64,000 bases of DNA from JBGLNJ01 sp041300525. Its GTDB lineage: Bacteria > Chloroflexota > Anaerolineae > Fen-1058. The notes beneath the pieces were generated by a model that was given only the letters and a program-made list of their open reading frames with translations, had not been told where the DNA came from and ran no database searches. Numbering within the stretch: position 1 is the first letter of the stretch; the number at the start of each line of letters is the position of its first letter. The DNA is taken from positions 2,914,001 to 2,978,000 of the forward strand of contig JBGLNJ010000001.1 in the NCBI GenBank assembly GCA_041300525.1, written 5' to 3'. Below are positions 1 to 8,102 of this stretch, one piece after another. The position numbers and the translations under genes were made by a program.

Positions 1-211
1 CCGCGCCGGTCGCCGCGCCCGCGATGACGCTTTCGGCAATCGGCGTGTCTTTGACGCGCTTTTCGCCAAACTCGTCCAGAAAGCCGCGCGTGACGGCATA
101 CGTGCCGCCCCACACGCCGATTTCTTCGCCCATGATAAACACCCGCTCGTCGCGGTGCATTTCTTCTCTCAGCGCCTGGCTGATCGCTTCGCGGTAGGTG
201 ATGCGTGCCAT
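1..211 (-). CDS. pdhB: Pyruvate/2-oxoacid dehydrogenase E1 beta subunit (partial, runs off window)
   Basis: The N-terminal 70 codons of the E1 beta subunit of a thiamine-diphosphate 2-oxoacid dehydrogenase, which with E1 alpha decarboxylates pyruvate (or a branched 2-oxoacid) and passes the acyl group to E2. The start is the ATG read leftwards from 211 (MARITYREAI). It is followed by the family signature FIMGEEIG, then GGTYAVTRG and DTPIAES, the normal order in E1 beta. The gene lies 34 bp downstream of the E1 alpha gene on the same strand, so the two are almost certainly cotranscribed. The C-terminus lies beyond the window, so completeness cannot be judged. Pyruvate rather than branched-chain substrate is an assumption. 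Confidence 0.9.
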   Translation of the reverse strand, partial: MARITYREAISQALREEMHRDERVFIMGEEIGVWGGTYAVTRGFLDEFGEKRVKDTPIAESVIAGAATGA

Positions 212-245
212 CGTTTTCTCCTCATCCGTGGGGGCAGCCCCCACA

Positions 246-1229
246 TCAGCAGCGGACCGGCAGGTTGACGTAGACGTGCTCGCACAGCGCCGCGTCTTCC
301 GGCTCCGGGCTGGACTCGGCAAAGCGCACGATCTCGGCGGCTTGTTCTTCGACGGATTGCGCGATCTGTTCGAGCGCCGCGTCGTCGGCGAGGCCGTTTG
401 ACTTGAGTTGCTGTCCGAACAAGTGGATCGGATCGTGGGTGCGCCGCTCTTCTTCGACCTCGGCTTTGGTGCGGTAACGCTCCGGGTCGCCCATCGAATG
501 TCCCGCGTAACGATAGGTGTTGGCCTCCAGCAGGTACGGGCCTTCTTTGCGCGCGTGCTCTAGCGCGACCGTGATAGCTTCGTAGACTTGCACCACGTTC
601 TGCCCGTTGACTTGGTTGCTGGCGATGTCGTAAGCGCAGCCGCGCTCGAACACGTTGGACACGGCAGAGGCGCGGCCCATCGTCGTCCCCATGCCATAGC
701 GGTTGTTTTCGACGAGGTACACGACGGGCAACTTCCACACGGCGGCCAGGTTGACGGACTCGTGAAAATAGCCAATGTTCGTCGAGCCTTCGCCAAAGAC
801 GCACAAGACTGCCTCGCGCTTTTCCTGGTAGCGGATGGCGATACCGACGCCGGTCGCCAGCGGCAAGTGTGCGCCGACGATGGCGTGGCCGCCCCAGTAG
901 TGACGCTCCACGTCGGCCAGGTGCATCGAGCCGCCCTTGCCGCCGGAAACGCCCGTGGCCTTGCCCAACAGCTCGGCCATCACGCGCTTGGGATCGAGTC
1001 CGCGCGCAATCGCCCAGCCGTGATCGCGGTAGGCGGTGAACAGATGGTCGTCGGCCTGGAGCGCCTGGCACGCGCCCGTGGCGACGGCTTCTTCGCCGAT
1101 GTACAGGTGCAAGAATCCGCCGATTTTGCCGCTGGCGTATTGCTCGGCGGCCTTTTCTTCAAAGCGGCGGATGAGGACCATTTGCCGATAGAGTTTGAGC
1201 AACTCTTCAGGTGCTAGTTCCTTGGCCAC
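246..1229 (-). CDS. pdhA: Pyruvate/2-oxoacid dehydrogenase E1 alpha subunit
   Basis: A 327-aa E1 alpha subunit, the usual length, which binds thiamine diphosphate in the E1 heterotetramer. Recognisable blocks are the N-terminal RQMVLIRRFEE, IGEEAVATGACQAL, YRDHGWAIARG, GKGGSMH, the cofactor-binding stretch from GEGSTNIG to VENN, and the phosphorylation-loop-like region HSMGDPERYR. The cofactor motif normally begins GDG; here the acidic residue is Glu, a conservative change. The chosen start is a GTG (1229) with a strong GGAGG five bases upstream; an ATG two bases further upstream is out of frame. A TATAAT -10 hexamer lies at 1262-1267 on the same strand, with no convincing -35. It is the first gene of a pdhA-pdhB operon. 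Confidence 0.92.
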   Translation of the reverse strand: MAKELAPEELLKLYRQMVLIRRFEEKAAEQYASGKIGGFLHLYIGEEAVATGACQALQADDHLFTAYRDHGWAIARGLDPKRVMAELLGKATGVSGGKGGSMHLADVERHYWGGHAIVGAHLPLATGVGIAIRYQEKREAVLCVFGEGSTNIGYFHESVNLAAVWKLPVVYLVENNRYGMGTTMGRASAVSNVFERGCAYDIASNQVNGQNVVQVYEAITVALEHARKEGPYLLEANTYRYAGHSMGDPERYRTKAEVEEERRTHDPIHLFGQQLKSNGLADDAALEQIAQSVEEQAAEIVRFAESSPEPEDAALCEHVYVNLPVRC

Positions 1230-1261
1230 ATTTGCCTCCTCGTTAGCTCGGTGTCGGGCTG

Positions 1262-1267
1262 ATTATA
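1262..1267 (-). promoter_or_regulatory. Candidate -10 box for pdhAB
   Basis: Minus-strand TATAAT, 33 bp upstream of the pdhA start codon. The 16-18 bp further upstream hold no clear TTGACA-like -35, so this is only a half-supported promoter. The rest of 1230-1532 contains the inverted-repeat remnant at 1289-1352 and no gene. Confidence 0.4.
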
Positions 1268-1288
1268 ACACGCTTGGGTTTTTCGGTG

Positions 1289-1352
1289 GTGTCCCAACGG
1301 GTAAGCTCGCTTTCTGAACGGGCAAATCAAGGTTGACCCGATAAAGGGACAC
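1289..1352. repeat. Short inverted-repeat remnant (IS-end-like)
   Basis: GTGTCCC at the left end is mirrored by GGGACAC at the right end. A second matching block (CGGGT / ACCCG) lies inside each end, giving an imperfect terminal inverted repeat around a 30-bp core. The GTGTCCC terminus resembles the left end of the 1927-2030 element. It could be an internally deleted insertion sequence or a MITE; no coding capacity. Confidence 0.35.
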
Positions 1353-1532
1353 GACCTGCTTGTGGGCCGGGTCAAAAAATGCTAAGATAGTAACGCAATA
1401 GCCCCGCCACGCCTGCTCTCAACTTTCCCATCCGAAGGTAACCTGTGTGGCTCGACGACGCTGTGGGGATTCCGTGCTGCTGTTTGTCACACCGCCGCCG
1501 CGGTTGGTTTGAAGAGGTGATGCTGAGCGGAC

Positions 1533-1931
1533 ATGAAAATACTCTTTCACGACCAATTCTACGCATCGGACTATGCCGAAGACGGCGCGTCGGTCCCCGG
1601 CCGGCTGGAAGCCATCATGGCAGTGCTGGGCGCTGACAGCGCCTTTGAGGTGGTCCGCCCCCAGCCGGCGAGTGAGGATGCGGTGCGGCTGGCGCACACG
1701 CAGACTTATGTGGATGCCGTCAAAGCAAACAAGCCCCTCTACGACATGGCGCTGCTGGCCGCCGGGGCGGCGATCGCGGCGGCAGACATTGCCTTCACCA
1801 GCGAGCCGGCTTTTGCCTGCCTGAGGCCGCCGGGGCACCACGCTTATCGCGAGTCCGCCTGGGGGTACTGTGTTTTCTGCAACATGGGCATCGCCCTGCT
1901 GCAATTAAAGCAGCAGGGCAAAATCGGGTAG
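1533..1931 (+). pseudogene. HDAC-family deacetylase, 3'-truncated
   Basis: A 132-aa N-terminal fragment of a histone-deacetylase/acetoin-utilization family amidohydrolase (full proteins are about 250-350 aa). Visible landmarks are the opening MKILFHDQFY, VPGRLEAI, the LAHTQTYVDAV helix and the active-site approach RPPGHHA with its paired histidines. The sequence then runs to NMGIALLQLKQQGKIG and stops, exactly where the family normally continues into the metal-binding Asp-x-His block. The metal site and catalytic Tyr region are absent, so no activity is expected. The break coincides with the left end of a 104-bp inverted-repeat element starting at 1927. Confidence 0.75.
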
Positions 1932-2030
1932 TGTCCCTGTAACCAGCAGGTGGCACTCTTAAGGCGTTGTCCATCTGGACCGGGGTGGAACGCGGAAGCT
2001 GAGCAATTCGTCAAGCGTCCAGACACTACC
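1927..2030. mobile_element. 104-bp inverted-repeat mini-element at a gene-gene junction
   Basis: GGTAGTGTC at 1927-1935 is matched by its exact reverse complement GACACTACC at 2022-2030, so the interval is bounded by perfect 9-bp terminal inverted repeats. Nothing inside resembles a transposase gene. The element sits precisely between a deacetylase gene that has lost its 3' part and a glycosyltransferase that has lost its 5' part. The flanks do not show a target-site duplication, which fits recombination between two element copies with loss of the DNA between them. An internally deleted IS is the alternative reading. Confidence 0.5.
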
Positions 2031-2035
2031 TGGCC

Positions 2036-3481
2036 GTGCGCTTTACGCCGGCGCTGATCGCCCTCTTTCTCATTTACGCCTGGTTCGCCCACCCCCGCCA
2101 GAGAACGACGATGCTGCAGGCCGTCTTGCCCTTTGCCCTCTCTACCTTAATCGTCGCCGCGCCGTTGGCAATCTATGCTGCCGGGAACTGGGACGTTTTT
2201 ATGGGGCGTGGCGGCCAAGTGACCATTTTCAATCCCAGCATCGGCGGGCCGAATCCCTGGCTCGCGCTCTCGCACAACGTGGGCTGCGCGATAGGGATGT
2301 TTTTCTGGCGCGGCGATTTCAGCGCACGGCAGAACCTGCCCTATCGTTCCGTTTTCGATCCTGTGATGAGCGTGTTCTTCCTGGCCGGAGTCATCATCGC
2401 GTTCATCCGAGCGCGGCGAGACGCGGCATCTGCACTGGCGTTGATTTGGACAGCCGTGATGCTCGTGCCGACGATCCTGGCCGAGGACACGCCGCACTTT
2501 TTGCGCGCGGTCGGCGTGTTGCCGGTGATTGCGGTGTTTCCCGCCATCCCATTCGCCCAAATCTCAAATCTCATATCAGGTCGCAAGTCGCAGGTCGCAG
2601 GTTTGAAATTTGAAATTTGGTATTTGATATTTGGCCTCGTGTTAGCAGCCAGCCTTGCGTTCACGGGGTATGATTATTTCGTGCGCTACGCCAATGACAA
2701 AACCGTGCGATTTTGGTTCGATGACGCAGGTGTTCAACTCGCCGCCGAGATCAATCGCTTCACGGGGACGGGGTGGACGGGCGACGAGTGGATTGTGTCG
2801 GATCGAACGCCCGCGCCCGATCATCGCGTGTTCCTGGAGCGCGCGCTGTGGGATGGTGATGGTTCTGCCAATACGCGCTTTCTCGTGCCGCATCCGTCGG
2901 TGGTGACACTCATCAAGACGGGGGGCGAGTTGCCCGCCCCCCATGCCGGGCCGACATTGCTGCTGCTCTGGCCTTACGAAGATTGGCGGCGCGACCTGGC
3001 GCTCTTGCCGCGCCAATCGGTGATCGAGTTCCGCAATGGTGCACTCTTCAAAGGCGACCACGACCCCGAGCCGATGGTGACGTATCTCGTCATCCGCGCC
3101 GAACCGTATTCAGCGCCGCCCGCGCCGTTGGCCCAGTTCCGGGGTGGGCCGCAACTCGTCGGCGCGCAGGTTCAGAGCACACGTGTACGGCTAACATGGT
3201 ATGCGCCGCAAAAGCTGGACGCAGACTATGCCGTATTCGTCCATGCGCTGCGTGATGGCGCGAGTGTGGCTCAACACGACGGCGACCCGACGGGCGGCCA
3301 ATATCCAATGTCGCAATGGCGTCCCGGCGACATGGTGATAGATGAGCATGTTCTTTCCGGCGCGTGGGATGCGAAACGCGATCAGGTTGTCGTCGGCCTG
3401 TATCGCCGTGACACGGGCGAACGATTGCCCGTGGTAGATATGGCAGGGAATGTGGTCGGCGACTCGGTTCCCGTCAAATAG
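2036..3481 (+). pseudogene. Membrane glycosyltransferase (GT39-like), 5'-truncated
   Basis: The C-terminal part (about 480 aa) of a polytopic glycosyltransferase of the dolichyl-phosphate-mannose type. The reading frame opens at 2003 but no plausible start exists; the GTG at 2036 lies mid-helix in YLAVRFTPAL. The catalytic N-terminal portion with the luminal acidic motif is missing. What remains is about eight membrane helices (roughly residues 1-220), a short soluble part and a C-terminal beta-sandwich module (ADYAVFVHAL, QHDGDP, YPMSQWRPGDMV, GLYRRDTGERLP). The same module occurs several times in the next gene. A heptamer array (2557-2632) is translated in frame between two helices. Probably inactive. 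Confidence 0.7.
2557..2632. repeat. Degenerate 7-bp tandem array, translated in frame
   Basis: The interval divides into 7-bp units: CAAATCT twice, an irregular step, then CAGGTCG, CAAGTCG, CAGGTCG, CAGGTTT, GAAATTT twice, GGTATTT, GATATTT. The left (CAAATCT) and right (GAAATTT) halves are roughly inverse complements, so the RNA could fold back. It encodes ISNLISGRKSQVAG and neighbouring residues inserted between two membrane helices. Confidence 0.75.
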
Positions 3482-3485
3482 TCAG

Positions 3486-3548
3486 GCGTGTTGCGTATGG
3501 CGTGTTCCGTGCGCTTGCGCGTCACGCAATACGCGGCACAGAATACAA
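3486..3548. repeat. Degenerate 7-bp tandem array (intergenic, palindromic)
   Basis: Nine consecutive 7-bp units: GCGTGTT, GCGTATG, GCGTGTT, CCGTGCG, CTTGCGC, GTCACGC, AATACGC, GGCACAG, AATACAA. The right half is a degenerate reverse complement of the left. It fills the gap between the two glycosyltransferase genes. Confidence 0.75.
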
Positions 3549-3554
3549 TCCGTG

Positions 3555-6500
3555 ATGAAAAAGATCGCAAACCAATTCGCCGCATCACTGCCAGCCGTCA
3601 CGCTGCTGATCCTGGCGCTCCTGGCATCCGCGCCGCTGTGGGGGCCGGGCATCGTCAACACGCGCGCCGGCGGCGACAGCCCATTTCTATTGTGGCGCAC
3701 GCAGCAGATGGCCGTCAATCTGCGCGCGGGCGTGTTCCCCGTCCGCTGGATGCCGGACGCGGCTTTCGGTTACGGTTATCCGTTCTTCAACTACTATGCC
3801 GCGCTGCCTTTCTACCTCGCCGGGCTGCTGAACGTCGTCGGGCTGGACATTCTCACCGCCATCAAGCTGACGCAAACGCTCGGCTTTATCGCGGCCGCAT
3901 TTGCCATGTACGGCTGGACGCGCCGCCATTTCTCACAGGCTGGCGCGTGGCTGGCGGCAGTAGCGTATACCTTCGCCGCGTTCCACCTCGTTAACGTCTA
4001 CACGCGCGGCGATTCGCTCTCCGAGTTTTACGCCTTTGCATTTTACCCGCTCATTCTGTGGGGCCTGGATGCGACATTCGAGCGGCGCGACGCGCGCTCC
4101 ATTGTGGCGTTGGCGCTGGCCTTTGGCGGGTTGCTCGTGACTCACAACCTCTCAGCCTTTATCTTTGCGCCATTCGTCCTCTTGTACATCATCTTTCAAA
4201 TCCAAAATCTCAAATCTCCAATCTCGACACTATGGCCTTGTGCCCTGGGCCTTGCCTTCGGCCTCGCGTTATCCGCGTGGTGCTGGGTTCCTCAGTTGGG
4301 CGAGATGGGCTATGCACAACTCGGCGAACAGACGACCGGCTATTTCAACTACTCTAATCACTTTCGCAGCGCCGATCTCGTCCAGCCGACGTTGGCATTC
4401 GATTACGATGTGGACAAGACCACACCCTTTGCCATGAGCGCCGTTCAAGCAGCGCTGGCCGCGACAGGCGTCATCGTCATCGCCGTGAGGGCAGTCTGCC
4501 GGCGCAGGCTCGACCTGCTGTCCGCGTTCACGCTCATTGGCCTGCTCATTTCGACGTGGCTGATCACGCCGCTCTCCAAACCTGTGTGGGATCACCTGCC
4601 GTTCTGGCCGCTGCTCCAGTTTCCGTGGCGCTACCTTTCGGCGCAGGCTGTATTCACGGCGCTCGCAACAGCGCAGGTTGCAGGAAGCAAGACGCAAGAC
4701 GCAAGAAGCAAGAGGCAAGAGGCAAGACGGAATACGCAATACGCAGTACGCAACACGCAATACATGGCCGCTGCGCTCGGCTTGACACTTGCGGCCACGA
4801 CGCTTGTCAACTTGCATCCCACGCGACTCTACATCGGCCCGGCGGACGTGACGACGGAACGGCTGCAGCTCTATGAAATGTTCACCGCCAACATTGGCAC
4901 GACGATCCGCTACGAATGGCTGCCGCACGGGGTCGTGCCGCGCCTGTACACATCCGACGCGCTTACTGAGCCAGGACAACCGATGCGCGCCGTAGCTTTG
5001 GAGGGCGACGCGGTTGCGACGAGATTGGCCGCTGCGCCGACGCAACAAGAATGGCGCGTGACGGCAGGCTCATCCGGCGCGATAGTTACATTCCCGCTCC
5101 TGTGGTGGCCCGGCTGGCAGGCGAGCGTGGATGGTCTGCTCGCGCCGATCCGCCCGGCGACCAGTTCCGGACGCATCACACTCGACGCGCCAGGCGGCGA
5201 GCACACCGTCGTATTGTCGCTGGGCCGGACGCCGCTGCGGGCCTTTGCGGAGGGCGTATCACTCATCGCAGCAATTGTGGTACTGGTCATGTTGAGCCGT
5301 CCGATTGTCAACGGAATCACCCGGCGCGTTCGCCCGGACGTGAACGTCCGGGCTGAAAGCACACATCGCTCGATCAGCCCGCTTCAGCGGGCTTTAGCTT
5401 TCAGCCCGGAGATTCATCTCCGGGCAATGCTGCTCCGGGCAATACCGGCGGTCATTCTCACTCTTGTCCTGCTCGCCACACTCGCCGTCTTTGTCGTGCG
5501 ATCCACGCCGGTTGCGACTGCCGACGACGAGACGATGGATTTTAACTCTCAGCCCTATCTGCACCACAACCCCGGCGGCGCTGAACTGAGCCTCGGACTG
5601 CGGCTGATGTCATACAATCTATCGGCAGACGAACTGCCCGCCGGGCAAACATTGGACGTTAGCTTGAATTGGACCAATACGGCCGGCGGAGAGACAGTGA
5701 CCGTAAAGCTGGTCAGCCCGGCTCAACACCTGCCCGGACTGGAAGGCGCGCCGACGTTGGCTCAATCCTCTGCGGTTGTTCCAGGCGGAGCAACACGCAC
5801 CGACCTCTCACTGGCAATTCCGCCGGACACGCCACGCGGCGTTTACTTGCTTCGGGTGTCAGCCGAGCAAGACCTGGTGTACCTCCGCCCGGTGCGCGTC
5901 CGCAACGAGACGCCCGTTGGCGACGCGCCAGCGCTGGCGCAGTTTGACTTGGGACGCATCCGGCTCCACCGCGTGCGCGCGGAGCAGGTGACGCCAACAC
6001 AGTTGGCCGTCACGCTCGACTGGTCGGCGGCGCGACCGGTGGAGGCCAATTATTCTATCTCAGTGCGGCTGCTCGGTGTGACCTCGATTGATTTGCTGCA
6101 TCCTGGTTACGGTTTCCTCTCGACCAGCTTATGGCGTCCAGGGACTCTTATCTCTGACCGGTATACGCTCGATTTGCCAGATGGCACACCCCCTCGGAAC
6201 AATTACGAGATCGAGATCATTCTGTACGATTCGGCTACACAAAACGTAGCAGGTCAAACCATCCAGAAGAATGTCGCGCTGACGCTCTACTCGCGCCGCC
6301 CAGTGGACTCTCCGGCCCTCGCCCGCTTTGGGCCGGAGATGGCGTTGGCAACGCTCGATGTTCCGGCCAGACACGAACAAGGGCAGCCCACGCTAGATGT
6401 CAACGCAGGCTGGCTGGCGACGGCGGCCCAGTCCGCCGACCGCATCGCACGCTGGACCCTTTACGATGCGCATGGCACACCGGTGATGACGCAGACTTTC

Positions 6501-7139
6501 GACCTGGCGACCGACTCACCTTCCTCGGCGTGGCCGGTGGGCGCTTACGTCGTGGGGCAAGCGCGGCTGAACATCCCCAACACGTTGAGCGCGGGGCTGT
6601 ATCGCCTGGGCGTGACGCTGTTCAATCCGGCGACGCAAGCTCAAGAGGGGAATTACCTCGTGCCATCCACCTTCGAGATCGCCGGCCATCCGCGCAGCTT
6701 TGTCGCGTCGGCGATGCAGCATCGCAGCGACATTGCATTTGCGCAGGAAATCAAGCTGCTGGGATACGACTCGAAATCTCAAATCTCAAATCTCAAATCT
6801 CAGGTAGCGATCACGTTGTATTGGCAAGCGACGGCAGCGCCGCAAGGCGAATTAAAAGTCTTTGTCCATCTGTTCGATCCGGCTGACGAGCGGATTGTGG
6901 CGCAGCACGACGCGATGCCACTCGATGGCCGTTACCCTACCTCGTGGTGGACGGCGGGCGAGGTCATCAGCGAAACGATTACGCTCGACCTGGCGGGCGT
7001 AAAGCCGGGGACCTACCGGCTGGCGGTGGGACTTTACGAACCGAGGACGGTGACACGGCTGGCGGCCACAGGACCAGACGGCGCCCGGCTCGCTGCGGAT
7101 CGCGTCGTGCTGCCGGAGAGCATCAATCTTTCGAGATAG
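3555..7139 (+). CDS. Large membrane glycosyltransferase with YfhO-like and tandem beta-sandwich domains
   Basis: A 1194-aa protein starting at ATG 3555 (MKKIANQF); the open frame upstream only reads through repeat DNA. The N-terminal 400 or so residues are polytopic, with a glycosyltransferase-like first loop (NTRAGGDSPFLLWR, then WMPDAAFGYGYP). Residues around 470-600 form a soluble YfhO-like domain (WWPGWQASVDG), followed by two more membrane helices. The last 500 residues carry repeated beta-sandwich modules, the final one reading LKVFVHLFDP, YPTSWWTAGEVI and VGLYEPRT. Likely role: transfer of sugar from a lipid carrier to an extracytoplasmic acceptor. At least four repeat tracts (4196-4223, 4673-4763, 5332-5425, 6774-6801) are translated as insertions. 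Confidence 0.75.
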   Translation: MKKIANQFAASLPAVTLLILALLASAPLWGPGIVNTRAGGDSPFLLWRTQQMAVNLRAGVFPVRWMPDAAFGYGYPFFNYYAALPFYLAGLLNVVGLDILTAIKLTQTLGFIAAAFAMYGWTRRHFSQAGAWLAAVAYTFAAFHLVNVYTRGDSLSEFYAFAFYPLILWGLDATFERRDARSIVALALAFGGLLVTHNLSAFIFAPFVLLYIIFQIQNLKSPISTLWPCALGLAFGLALSAWCWVPQLGEMGYAQLGEQTTGYFNYSNHFRSADLVQPTLAFDYDVDKTTPFAMSAVQAALAATGVIVIAVRAVCRRRLDLLSAFTLIGLLISTWLITPLSKPVWDHLPFWPLLQFPWRYLSAQAVFTALATAQVAGSKTQDARSKRQEARRNTQYAVRNTQYMAAALGLTLAATTLVNLHPTRLYIGPADVTTERLQLYEMFTANIGTTIRYEWLPHGVVPRLYTSDALTEPGQPMRAVALEGDAVATRLAAAPTQQEWRVTAGSSGAIVTFPLLWWPGWQASVDGLLAPIRPATSSGRITLDAPGGEHTVVLSLGRTPLRAFAEGVSLIAAIVVLVMLSRPIVNGITRRVRPDVNVRAESTHRSISPLQRALAFSPEIHLRAMLLRAIPAVILTLVLLATLAVFVVRSTPVATADDETMDFNSQPYLHHNPGGAELSLGLRLMSYNLSADELPAGQTLDVSLNWTNTAGGETVTVKLVSPAQHLPGLEGAPTLAQSSAVVPGGATRTDLSLAIPPDTPRGVYLLRVSAEQDLVYLRPVRVRNETPVGDAPALAQFDLGRIRLHRVRAEQVTPTQLAVTLDWSAARPVEANYSISVRLLGVTSIDLLHPGYGFLSTSLWRPGTLISDRYTLDLPDGTPPRNNYEIEIILYDSATQNVAGQTIQKNVALTLYSRRPVDSPALARFGPEMALATLDVPARHEQGQPTLDVNAGWLATAAQSADRIARWTLYDAHGTPVMTQTFDLATDSPSSAWPVGAYVVGQARLNIPNTLSAGLYRLGVTLFNPATQAQEGNYLVPSTFEIAGHPRSFVASAMQHRSDIAFAQEIKLLGYDSKSQISNLKSQVAITLYWQATAAPQGELKVFVHLFDPADERIVAQHDAMPLDGRYPTSWWTAGEVISETITLDLAGVKPGTYRLAVGLYEPRTVTRLAATGPDGARLAADRVVLPESINLSR
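4196..4223. repeat. Degenerate 7-bp tandem array in coding sequence
   Basis: Four 7-bp units (TCAAATC, CAAAATC, TCAAATC, TCCAATC) translated as QIQNLKSPI in the membrane part of the glycosyltransferase. Confidence 0.6.
4673..4763. repeat. 13-unit degenerate 7-bp tandem array in coding sequence
   Basis: Thirteen contiguous 7-bp units (91 bp): GCAGGTT, GCAGGAA, GCAAGAC twice, GCAAGAA, GCAAGAG twice, GCAAGAC, GGAATAC, GCAATAC, GCAGTAC, GCAACAC, GCAATAC. Translated as a polar, basic segment (SKTQDARSKRQEARRNTQYA) inside an otherwise hydrophobic part of the protein. This is the clearest example of the family in the window. Confidence 0.85.
5332..5425. repeat. Compound GC-rich palindromic element in coding sequence
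   Basis: Three hairpins in 94 bp: GCCCGGACG/CGTCCGGGC (5332-5353), AGCCCGC/GCGGGCT (5376-5393) and GCCCGGAGA/TCTCCGGGC (5404-5425), the first and last with 4-base loops. An outer pairing joins GGGCTGAAAGC (5350-5360) and GCTTTCAGCCC (5397-5407). It is translated in frame between two membrane helices of the glycosyltransferase. Confidence 0.8.
6774..6801. repeat. 4-unit perfect 7-bp tandem array in coding sequence
   Basis: AAATCTC repeated four times without error, translated as SQISNLKSQ between two beta-strand segments of the C-terminal module. The word also appears at 4210-4223 and 45887-45904. Confidence 0.8.
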
Positions 7140-7220
7140 AACACCGTACCGCCGGCATGACCCAAGTCCTATTGGCGATTCTTCATTAAGGGATAAAATA
7201 AAGCAGGAGAGTACATCACC

Positions 7221-8102
7221 ATGACGCGCATTTTGAGCCTGGACGATTGTGCCGAGATTGTGGACTTGATCTCGCTGATCCTGACCAGGGCAGGCTATGA
7301 CCACACGGGCACCACCGACAATTACGATGCCTTGTCCATCCTGCGCAGCGAGCCAGTTGACCTGTTCACGCAAGACCTCATGCGGCCCAACATGGACGGC
7401 TGGACATTTTGTGAGCTGATGAAATCCGATGCATCCCTGCGGCATATCCCGGTGCTCATCATCAGCGCCAAGTCTCAAAGCAAAGTTCCAGGTCTGCAGA
7501 TTTGCCAGGTAGACGGTTACCTCACCAAACCCTTCGGGAAGCCGTCGCGGCTCGCCACGGCCCTTCTGGCCGGGTTTGTCGTGTGCGAGTCCCTGGTTCT
7601 CCTCGCCAAGGCCCAAGCGAAGCCTTTCTGGTACGACGAACTCTTCACCAGGCACGTGTCCTCGATTCGTCCGCTCCGCGCGATCTGGAGCGCACTGGAG
7701 GCCGGCGCCGACACGATGACGCCCGGCTACCACCTGGTCGTTCAACTGGCGCATCATCCGTTATCGGCCCTGGGCTTTTGCGATGTTTTCTGTATGTCAC
7801 ATCTTGGTTCAAATGTCACGCGTGTTGCCGGGGCTGATCGAAAAATCAATCTTCGATACCATCACCCACGCGGCTCCGGCAGCCCTGGGCTTGTGGGCTC
7901 TCGTCGCGCTGTACGTCTCGGTCGAGTTGGCGCGATTGGCCGTGTCGTTCGGCGACATCTGGGCCGACGTCACCTTTCGCTACATCGCGGGCGGGCTGCT
8001 GCGCCGGAACATGTTTGCCAGTATCCTGCGCCGCACGAGCGAAAAGACGCTGCCCGTCTCGTCGGGCGAAGCGATCAGCCGCTTTGGATACGACGTGGCT
8101 GA
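7221..8102 (+). pseudogene. Response-regulator receiver fused to a glycosyltransferase N-terminal fragment
   Basis: Residues 1-106 form a CheY-like receiver with the acidic pair D8/D9, phospho-acceptor D52, MDGW turn and the conserved Lys in TKPFG (K103). Without a break the frame continues at about 7545 into a different protein. A membrane helix and then AKPFWYDELFTRHVSS and ADTMTPGYHLVVQLA match the N-terminus of a GT39-type glycosyltransferase, the YDE being its catalytic acidic motif. After about 7780 the frame is read against the following ABC gene and is meaningless. An AGGAG lies upstream of the ATG. Either a chimeric deletion product or an assembly join; the receiver alone may still be made. 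Confidence 0.6.

Noticed and set aside
4673..4763. CRISPR-like array
   Set aside because: Units are only 7 bp, contiguous and drifting, with no spacers and no cas genes.
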